The position numbers and the translations under genes are program-made. Shown in pieces: positions 55,375 through 64,000 of a stretch of 64,000 nt of DNA. The DNA comes from Cichorium intybus (lineage: Eukaryota; Streptophyta; Magnoliopsida; Asterales; Asteraceae): assembly GCA_023525715.1 (NCBI GenBank), contig CM042011.1, positions 868,001 through 932,000 on the forward strand, read 5' to 3'. Every line of letters starts with the position of its first letter. Position 1 is the first letter of the stretch. Under the pieces are notes generated by a model. It ran no database searches. It had not been told where the DNA came from and saw only the letters and a program-made list of their open reading frames with translations.

Positions 55375-55760
55375 TCATACAAACAAGCGAGGGTCTTTCT
55401 TTCTCATTAAAATTTCGGTCTCCCATATCATATGGAAACCTCTATGGTATTGCCAAAGCAATTTAACTATACCAGTCTTCTTATCTCGCAGCTGTCTTAT
55501 CTTCCGGTCAAACACCTTCTTGGGTTGTCCCGGGCACCTGAACTTCTCATCTACCTCAATTTCAACAAGAGGTATGCATTGAAATTCATCAATCAATGTT
55601 CTCCAGAAATATGACTCATGGAAAACATTATGCATGTATTGGAGTTCATCAAAAAAAAACTTTAATCAATACATCACAATTCTTACTTTTTGGGATACCT
55701 GGAAAGGTCCAATATACAAGGACTCAACTTTCCTTTTTGTCCCACCTCAATTTTTAGTCT
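55375..55760 (-). pseudogene. C-terminal integrase/chromodomain-like remnant
   Basis: The open segment 55635-55375 reads FDRKIRQLRDKKTGIVKLLW followed by WETEILMRKKDPRLF, the chromodomain-like tail of plant chromovirus polyproteins. Just upstream YIGPFQVSQKVRIV is the GPY/F module, followed by an in-frame stop. It ends about 20 bp before the polypurine tract, as usual. Confidence 0.75.
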
Positions 55761-57289
55761 TTCCGAAGGATCTTTTGATTACCCCGACATCCCTCATCTG
55801 GAATTGCAACGGTTTTACTCTATGGTTCATGTACTACCGTTACTGCTTCTTAGCCATTTTCAAATTTTATCGTATTCATTAAGTCTTCTTTTTAACTTGT
55901 ACCACAGTCTAAGACCTAGCCAACGGCTTTTCCACATCTTTCAATCCTATAAATCAAAGGATAACACGGTACTCCATACAACACTTCATACAAGCCAGTA
56001 GAATACTAGTATGCAAGTTGTTATTTCTTACAAATTCTACCGAAGACAGATGATTTTGTCATCTTTCACCAGGGTTTATTATGCAAATTTCGGGCATATC
56101 TTCTAGAGTCTGCATCATTATCCCGTCTCGTCTACCAATCTACAATTCATATACAGTACTTGCTAGTACTTTTGAACTAATAATTCTAGGAATTGATGCC
56201 AAAATCAGCAAATAATTCTAGTATCTCGACCCGATACAGTCGACACTTGTAGCGCACGTCAACAAATTTCTTTTTCTATGTAGTTTTTCACTACTTTTCG
56301 ATCTTAATTTCTTCCTTATTCAGTATAAGTCTACACTGATTTCACCAACCGGTCTACTAATACTCATATAGTATCATACACATGCGGTATTTGCAAAGAC
56401 TTTATTACAAAGTCTATAATAATATCGTCCCATTCCTTCTTTGGGACCCACAGCAGCTAAATTTTCCGTATGCTTCTAATGATTTGACTGTAGTTACACA
56501 CAAGTCAAACACTTTTCACATGTCTTTCAATATCTTTCTTTAGTCCCGGCCACCAATGCGTAGGTTACATCATCCTACACAGTTTGATATTGCCTCGGAC
56601 ATTTTGCATATCTACCCCAATATACATCTTTTAAGGGTAAATTTCATATCTCGCCTTGCTTTGGAACTCACATACACAACCACCAAGGGTTTTCAATCAC
56701 TGTGAGTTTCTAACTAGCTTCTTTCAATAGCTAATCATTCATTCACTTTTCATGTTTTCAGATCTGTACATTTCTTTTTGTGCTACCCGAATCAACTCAG
56801 GTAATCAATTCGCCACACTCATACATGTGGATGTAACATTCAGAAGGTATTTTCTTTTCAATTCGAGGCATCTATAGCCACATCCGCCTTTCCGAGATGG
56901 TACAAGGTTCCATAACCGAAATCTTTATGTAACCCATCTATCTTTACTATCTCATATTCAGCTTCCTTTTTAATCAATTAAGTACTTCAAACTTATATGA
57001 TTTCATATAAACAGTAAGCTTTACACCATATAAGTAGTGTCTCCAAAGCTTCAATGTCAAAGTCATAATTGCTACTGCAATATCATGTATCCAAAATCAA
57101 CTCTGGATGCATTTCTATAAAACAATTTATCTTCTCCGCTTAGCGATAATGCTAACACCGGAGCTTCACATAAGGTTTGTTTCAACCTTTGAAAAGTTAC
57201 ATGTGGTCTTTCTACCACTCAGACTTTTCACTTTTATTGGTCAACTTCAGTCAGCTAAACAGCAATCAAGGAGCAGTTTTCTACAACTC
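55761..57289 (-). pseudogene. Decayed integrase and RNase H region
   Basis: Around 56500-56585 a zinc-finger (HHCC) trace is visible with CEKCLTC, and GPKEGMGRYY-like sequence follows. At 57250-57289 the frame reads VENCSLIAV before a stop, the continuation of the reverse transcriptase motif cut by the solo LTR. Stops are frequent in all frames. Confidence 0.6.
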
Positions 57290-60200
57290 TGTGACACCCC
57301 ATTTCTACTGTTTGCAAATACTATGGTTTTTCGTATAAATACTTGAATACAAAAATACGGTTTGACAAAAACCGATTATTTTCATATTTAAAACTGTGGG
57401 TGTTACAAATCCATACCAAACTAACCATAGTAAGCAAGAAAAGGATTAAACCTTGTGTCCAAGATAGGAGCTATGTGGGCTCCACTCCAGCTAAACTTCA
57501 TCCAATTATAGCGTAGCATTTAACCTGGAATACATGGCATAAAAATAGAATACGTAAGACAAAAATTGTCTCGTGAGTTACATGAGTTTTAGACTCAAAC
57601 TTTTAACTTCTTTTCCAACCTTTATATATAAAACTTATGACATAAAACATCTTTCAAAGTTTTATAATAATGTCATACCATAGCTCTTTACTTTTAAAAA
57701 TCATTACATATCATACCTTGCAAAAATATCTTCATTCAAAACTTTATATTAGCAACATACTATAACTCTTTACTTCTCAAAAATCATTTTGTGACATACT
57801 TTAATAAATAACAACTTTCTTACTTTCTTTGACTGGTTTTATAAGCTTGCTGGATTTTTATACTTAGGGCTTTAATCACTATAAGTGATACCCCAAGTCT
57901 CTATGGCTAGAAAGAACGGATCAATCCTCACCATAGAAGTGCTGAGGCGATCTACTTCGCGACAGGGATTTTCCCCAGTAGACCCCTTACCTAACCCGGG
58001 AAGGTTGGAACATAGTTCCCTTACTAACGCTGCTTGCTACAATTACCAGTCATACAAAACATTTGAACATTACTTTCATACATATAACTTGTGGCTAAGT
58101 GCCAAGCTTCATTACTTTCTATCTTTATGGCTAAATGCCAAATTTGTAACTTTCATCTTTCTTAAACCATATGTTTAAAACATGTCTATATAACATATTA
58201 GGTTTAATGTCAAGTCATACTTGAAAACATATACAATTTGTAACCGAAACATACTTCTTAAACATATTGTGGCTATATGCCTATCCATACTTTCAAACAT
58301 GTATAACTTATATTCAAAACATATATACCTTCATATAATTGGTTCATAGACCAAAATATACTTTCACATAATTGGCTCATAGGCTAAAACATAACTTCAA
58401 ATATAGCATTATACTTTCACAAACAAGTTAGAAATAATACCCTTGTATATAATTTCACATATAGAAATTTTATAAAAAAAAAAAAATCTTGAAAGTACTT
58501 ACTTGCCATGTACCCCAAAATGGGTAAAATACTGCATGTACTCACCTCGAGTCGGCAATGTAGAAATCCGTGCGGCAACTCCGCAAATCCAACCAAACTT
58601 AAAACCGCACACCTTATACTCCTATAAAGTATATTAAGTTAATTATTACCAAGTACACTAATTAACGTTACTATAAATAGATACTTATAGCGTTGCTTAT
58701 AGTTTAAATGTTTATAACTTTCGACATGCACGTTGTGTCGACATATACCCTCACCCTCTTTTATTCAATTTTACTCAACAAATAAGTTATTATATAATTC
58801 CATTAATTTTAAGTAAACCCAAGCCCACATCATGACACCCAAAACCAAAAAAACTAAGATGATTATCATAAGAGAAGAAACCAACAGCAAGGCTGATTTC
58901 TGGACCCTTAACAAGATTTGCAATATTAGACCAAGGAAAGATTGAAAATAAAATCCAATAAAAATCATGGGTAAACTAGACTCAAGGAAAATGTCACAGG
59001 GCCTGACCTCATGTCATTTTCACCTTTCAAGAATAAATGAAAAATCTCCAAAGTTGACTGATGCAATCAGTCCACCTACTGAACCACACCTTAAAGAAAT
59101 AATAATAGCTCAAAATGGGTTAAGAACTGAATTCTAAAATTTGGTGAAGACAAACTAGACTTCAACAGGGAACTAAGGCAACTGACCTTGCCCCCAAACC
59201 ATTTTTGTACATATAATTATGAATTTACCAATGCATAATTATCTGTACAGGACAGTCCTGGACCAGTTGGTGCAAATTACAACTTCCACCCAACTTTCGT
59301 ATGGAATCAGACCCTAGGAAAAATCATGAGTAAAATAGACTCAACAATAGAGATCTGAGAGTTGGAACCAACTCAAAATACGTTTTCAAACTCAAGATAC
59401 AAAATTCACAATACAGAACAAATCAGAAACGATAGTGCTGATGAGAAAAACATTGGTCTGTGATATTTCCCAATTACCATAAACTTGGGAATGGAATCAG
59501 ACATCCATCTTTTCCAGATATCAAATTTACTTAAATACAATGATTTTAGGAGGTGGAATCATGTAAAAAGCTTTCTCCAAACTCCTTTTATAAAATAAAC
59601 AAAACAGCATGACTGATCTGAACGGAAATAGAGCAGTACGTAAAGATGAGTAATTACCCCGTACCTCTGGTCTTCAAAACGGATAATGGTCTACTGTAGA
59701 AAGTTGCTCAACTCAATTTGTGAACCGTGTGCACCGGTACTAACCTTATTTGACCTCTGGAACTCCAGATATGATTTTCTGAAGAAGGAAGACTCAGCAG
59801 AGGAATCTGTCAGAAACCCTAAGTCATGTTGCGAAATTCATAGCTCCACTTCTAGACATTGAAATCGAAAATCCTTCGATCAGAACCTTCATTTATATCT
59901 TGGTAACCTTCAGTTAAAATTTCATGGCGATCCGACATCTGAATCTACGGGAAATGATCGAACACTGGGGTTGTATCTTCAAAAACGGGAAAAGGAAAAC
60001 TAGATGTATGATTGTTTGGCTGCTAGTGTTCCCATAGCCCATAGGTTTAGGTAGAAATGATAATAAAATAAAAACTATCGGCCACACCTTCTTCCAACAG
60101 CCCATATGACAATAATTTGCAACTTTCACCATTTGACAAATTTGGTCCCTTGTCTTTCATGTTTTATTTTCCATTTAACCAAGTTTGATTTATTTTACAT

Positions 60201-60397
60201 TTAAAGTTTGCTAGGATGACACTTTCACCCCTCCAATTTCTACTTTACTATATTATTATTATTATTATTAGTCGTAATAATCAATGTTTGATTCCACGAT
60301 TCGCTTCCAATATAAAATCTATTTCCTTTATTTTAAAATACGATACTAAATAATTGGAAATATTTATAATCGCTAACGCCAAAAATGGGGTGTTACA
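57290..60397 (-). mobile_element. Solo LTR (3108 bp) nested in the gypsy element, TSD AACTC
   Basis: It starts TGTGACACCCCATTT and ends AAAAATGGGGTGTTACA. AACTC lies at 57285-57289 and again at 60398-60402. The host frame reads GYYRR on the right side and VENCSLIAV on the left, so the insertion split the reverse transcriptase coding region. No internal retrotransposon sequence is inside. Positions 57290-58555 match 2721-1415 inverted. Confidence 0.9.
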
Positions 60398-61020
60398 AAC
60401 TCTCCTATAATAACCCGCCAATCCAAGGGAACTACTAATTTTAGTCAGATTCCTCAGGCGGTTCCCGTTTTATCACAGCATCATTTCTACTGGATCCACT
60501 TTAACATTTTCGGCATTAATAACATGCCCAAAGAATATGAAACTTCTTTTAGCCAAATTTTTTCATACTTGGAGCATTTTACATATCACTTAACTCAGTG
60601 AAGTAACTCCAATATCTGGTATAAATGTACCTCATATTCAGTCTGGTTTCGAGAATATCAGATTCTCAGTAGTCAGTGCACATACACATCAACTCGTATT
60701 TCTTCTTTTCAAACAAGATAGGGCTCCATATGATGACACATTCGGCTATAAGAGACCCCAATTCAAAAACAATTTCTTCTAATTGTTTTCCCACTCTGCC
60801 ATCTCTGCAGATGCTAATCAGTTTAGAGCATAAATATCAGGAACGGCTCCCAAGACCAGTTTAATCATAAACTCTTCTCATCCATCTTGCGGTAATTCTG
60901 GAAGTTCTTTCGGAAGAAACATCCGAGAATTTATTTAAAGTTTTACACTTCTATCGCCACTTTATTTAGCTTGGCCTATACTGCATATGCCAACTAAAAC
61001 ATCCTTCCTTTACTAACTCC
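60398..61020 (-). pseudogene. Decayed reverse transcriptase region
   Basis: The minus strand begins at the solo LTR junction with LGLAGYYRR and can be followed backwards (FFGHVI-like near 60510-60530) with many stops. The catalytic YxDD block could not be recovered by eye. Confidence 0.6.
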
Positions 61021-61022
61021 TA

Positions 61023-61380
61023 TCAGAGTTCAAGCAAAGAAAAATAACTGGTATTCTCAACAACTGTTATTTCCCATGGATTTTCATCCGTTTCATTTCT
61101 GATTTTTAGAACCACAATGTTCATATTTCTACAATTCATGTTAGCATCATTCATTGCTAACCAATTCATATGCACAATTTCTCCAGATTCACTGGTAGTC
61201 ATCGGCTTCAGATTTATTGGGAAAAATGGTCTCGTAAATCCTAAGCAAACTACCTTCCAGGTGTTCAATATCTTGAACATATTTGCTAACTGCTATAGCT
61301 ACTTTCAACATTTCATCCATAATCGTTGATGAAATATTCAGACATGACATCAAAGTCACCGATCCAAAGCATAGCTCCAT
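61023..61380 (-). pseudogene. Decayed retroviral-type protease region
   Basis: Two overlapping minus-strand frames read FPINLKPM and HMNWLAMNDANMNC, which fits the region around the VGMDWL motif of Ty3/gypsy aspartic proteases. Frame changes separate the parts. Confidence 0.5.
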
Positions 61381-61559
61381 GGATCAATTATAACGTATAC
61401 AGGGAGTATATTCAAAACAGTTATATTTGAGACCATATCAGTCTACTCACGAGCTTCTTCCACAATCTACTGGAATGCTCATGTACCACTGGTCCTTTTT
61501 GACCATTCGTTTCTTCTTTCTTTCCTCCCCGTTCTTTCCTGGGTTTATCACCCGTTACT

Positions 61560-61760
61560 CCACATTTAGCATGTGAACATTTCGTAGGCAAGTGATCTAT
61601 AGCTCCGCGCTAGACGCACTTCCGTGCCATCTAACAAGCTCGAGCAATATGCTCCTATTTTCTGTAATTTCCACAATTAAACGGTAGAGTCTCAACTCTA
61701 AAATTTTCTGAGTGCTTTTTCCTGCATTTCTTTCACCACATCATATTTGCTTCGTTTTGG
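61560..61760 (-). pseudogene. Gag zinc-knuckle remnant
   Basis: The minus strand around 61690-61620 reads PFNCGNYRK, stop, EHIARAC, a damaged CCHC knuckle. It lies between the primer site and the protease remnant, as expected for gag. Confidence 0.5.
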
Positions 61761-62188
61761 TCTCTTCCCTTTAAGGTTGGATCCAGTTCATGGTAACTTC
61801 TCCTGAAGCGTCCACTAGTCGTTTTCTGCTTTTCTTGTAGTCTCAGCTACTTTTCTTTCACCTTGAATATCAGTCAAGGTGAGCACCCAATTTCTTTCTC
61901 TGACCACAGCAGCTACTATTGCTTATCATGTGGATTTTCTGCTACTTGTCTCTTTGTCCCTCGTTCAAGGGAGCCTTGAGAAAGGGCTGGTCCACTACTA
62001 AAAGCTCCAAGCCCTAAATTACTCCAATAATATTCGATGCTCATACTTCTTATACGTTAGAAGTCAGCAACAGTTAGGTTATATATGTATAATAACAACT
62101 TATATACACCTAACGGTACATCGTGTCTACTATCTCAAGGTTTAAGTCCAGGAATCTACTCTATAGACACCTAGTTCACTTAAACCAC

Positions 62189-62201
62189 GGCTCTGATACC
62201 A
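62189..62201 (-). other. Primer-binding site for initiator tRNA-Met
   Basis: The minus strand reads TGGTATCAGAGCC, complementary to the 3' end of plant initiator tRNA-Met, three bases after the end of the 5' LTR. It fixes the element's orientation. Confidence 0.9.
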
Positions 62202-62204
62202 ACT

Positions 62205-64000
62205 TGGAACACCCAGCTTTTAAAACAAAAACACCCTTGAAAATTTTTCATTTAAAACATAGGTTTCAGTACTTAAAACCATAAACAAAGGGGTATATTT
62301 TTAATAAAAACGGGTACAAGTGTATCAAGGAGTATACAAGTATAATAACCTTCTTATAAGCCGGGCTGCTACTGACAGCATCTACAAGTCCACTTCTTGA
62401 GTCACAGACTTTATCCTTACCCTTATCAGGGTTATGATAACCTACAGGGACATTTAACAAACGGTATGAGCTACAAAGCTCAGTGAGTAATCGTATCTGC
62501 AAATAACATGTATAAAAATACAATCATATATCTGTCTGGATATCAAATCCAAAATCCTAGCCTTACTGGCTGACCACATATCTCCTAGGATTTCACATCC
62601 TAATTTGTAGCCTTACAGGCTGAATCATAATAACCTGTAATTATCAAGCCACGTCAGTTATTTGCATATATAAACATGTCTAACCATTTCTGTCCCATGT
62701 TTCTTAGTCACAATGGACTGCATCATATGTCATGGCTATATAAGCCGCACCATGTGTCATAGCTATATACAAGCTGCACCAAAACATTTTCAATATACAA
62801 ATCATAGCCCAAAGGCCGCACCAGCTGGGCTCAATAACCCGGTATCATAGTCAAAAGACCGCACCATTTGGACTTAAAGTCAAATATCATAATCATTTAT
62901 GGCTCACGAGTTTTTCCTGCTTTTGCCTAGACTCACGGCTCCGTTCTTGTCATTTCAATGATTCACGGGTTATCCGGTATTGTCTTTTTATTAACTCACA
63001 GCTCCGTTCTTGTCATTTCATTGACTCACGGCTTATCTGGTATTGTCATATTATTTATTTATTTATCGACTCACAGCTCCGTTCTTGTCTATCGTAGACT
63101 CACGGCTTATCTGGTATTGTCATATCATTGACTCACAGCTCCGTTCTTGTCAATCGCAGACTCACGGCTTATCTGGTATTGTCTTTTTAACGCATCCGTC
63201 AACTGTCAATTTTTTTTGTCCCCCAAAGCAGTTTCAATCTGTAACAATTCAATCATCATATATCATATATGATATCAGTGAGATTACTCACCTGGATACT
63301 AGCTGCATTTAAATCCCGGTTGTTTCTTGCCTTCGCATGCACCACAACCATTTGTCCCGTACCTATATAATCATTTTTATACCAAATGATAATAGGTTAA
63401 TAACCATTTCAGTTGACTCTACTACACAAGAGTCCTATACAATACAATTGGGGACCATTTCCAATCATTTTTTAGCAATAACAATCATTATAAAAATTTA
63501 ATACACTTCCTGAAATACGCGTATTCTACTACAGTACTTTCGGGAGGTCGTATTCGTATTCCGATAATTTTCCATGAAGTTTCACAACATATTAGACCTA
63601 TGTTTAAAATTTCAGGTCAATCGGATAAGCCTAGCATCGAATTCCAAATTCCAAAACCCCCTGTCAGGTGGGCGCACCGCGCCAGGACCTGGGCGCACCG
63701 CGCCTGGAATATGGGCGCACCGCGCCTGGGCAGATTCCAGATCAGTCGCGATTTGGCACTGTAGCATGCAGTTTTGACAATTTAAGTCCTTAATCCAGTT
63801 CTTAATCATATGGGGTTTGTTCCCTGACTAAAACCCTCCAATAATACAAGGTTTTAATCTAATGAAACAAACTCAATCAATCAAAAGGAAAAATTAGGGT
63901 TCTTAGTTCCAAAAACCCCAAACTTCAAATTCATCAACAATAGCAACATATTTTATATTTGTTATGAATTCTTACAACATAAGCATGTTTGAGGCTTAGA
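62205..64000 (-). repeat. 5' LTR of the gypsy element, cut by window end
   Basis: Begins TGGAACACCCAGC and parallels 52969 onward throughout. By length about 575 bp should lie beyond the window. Relative to the other LTR, one GCGCCTGG unit is missing near 63728. Confidence 0.9.

Larger units (their letters stand above)
52969..64000 (-). mobile_element. Ty3/gypsy LTR retrotransposon, minus strand, right end outside window
   Basis: The left (3') LTR is 52969-55338 and the right (5') LTR runs from 62205 past the window end. On the minus strand the order is LTR, tRNA-Met primer site, gag zinc-knuckle relic, protease, reverse transcriptase, RNase H, integrase, GPY/F-chromodomain-like end, polypurine tract, LTR. 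This order, with integrase after RNase H, is that of Ty3/gypsy. The C-terminal end resembles Tekay/Del-type chromoviruses. The coding region is full of stops and deletions, while the LTR copies are almost identical. The left target site is TGTTT (52964-52968). Confidence 0.88.

Overview
The window looks like nuclear DNA of a flowering plant, almost certainly a eudicot. It is AT-rich, and its genes carry GT-AG introns. The mobile DNA is of plant types: Ty3/gypsy chromovirus-like LTR elements primed by initiator tRNA-Met, an L1-type LINE, a tRNA-derived SINE, a gene-capturing Helitron, hAT, Mutator-like and Harbinger-like elements, and long (TA)n arrays. An asterid such as a composite is my guess for the lineage, but nothing here proves it. 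Only two intact host genes are well supported: an intronless-CDS J-domain/DUF3444 protein (13845-15848) and a three-exon RAMP4/SERP ER stress protein (19790-20516).

Layout. 1-7.5 kb: part of one LTR, a complete solo LTR (3434-5561, TSD TCGAT) and a TIR element seated in (TA)n. 7.5-13 kb: AT-rich spacer, a SINE (9241-9367) and a second solo LTR (9763-11480, TSD ATACA). 13-16 kb: the J-domain gene with a probable 5'UTR intron. 19.5-20.5 kb: the RAMP4 gene, with a cluster of ACGTCA unfolded-protein-response-like motifs and a uORF. 21.9-23.4 kb: two MITEs and a ~155-bp tandem repeat. 23.9-45.6 kb: two inverted, diverged copies of a ~1.3-kb sequence. Each copy is broken by different insertions, so each serves as an empty-site control for the other. 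Left copy: a hAT element, a Mutator-like TIR element and a 5.9-kb Helitron. Right copy: a Mutator-like element with a 10-bp TSD and a 5'-truncated LINE. Between the copies lies a Harbinger-like element with two exons of monodehydroascorbate reductase. 46-53 kb: a chain of TIR elements, each seated between (TA)n arrays. 53-64 kb: a minus-strand Ty3/gypsy element with near-identical LTRs but a decayed interior, split in its reverse transcriptase by a solo LTR (57290-60397, TSD AACTC).

The most notable object is the Helitron at 26435-32301 (minus strand). It carries exon-intron fragments of at least four unrelated host genes, all in the Helitron's own orientation: a RuBisCO-activase-like AAA protein, a TSO1/CPP (tesmin CXC) transcription factor, an MSR-type O-fucosyltransferase and a mitochondrial carrier. 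Several fragments have in-frame stops, so they are probably captured pseudogenes. The splice sites are mostly intact, so a chimeric transcript is possible.

Limits: all homology calls come from reading translations by eye. No database search was run, and TE boundaries are inferred from terminal motifs, target-site duplications and comparison of copies inside the window.
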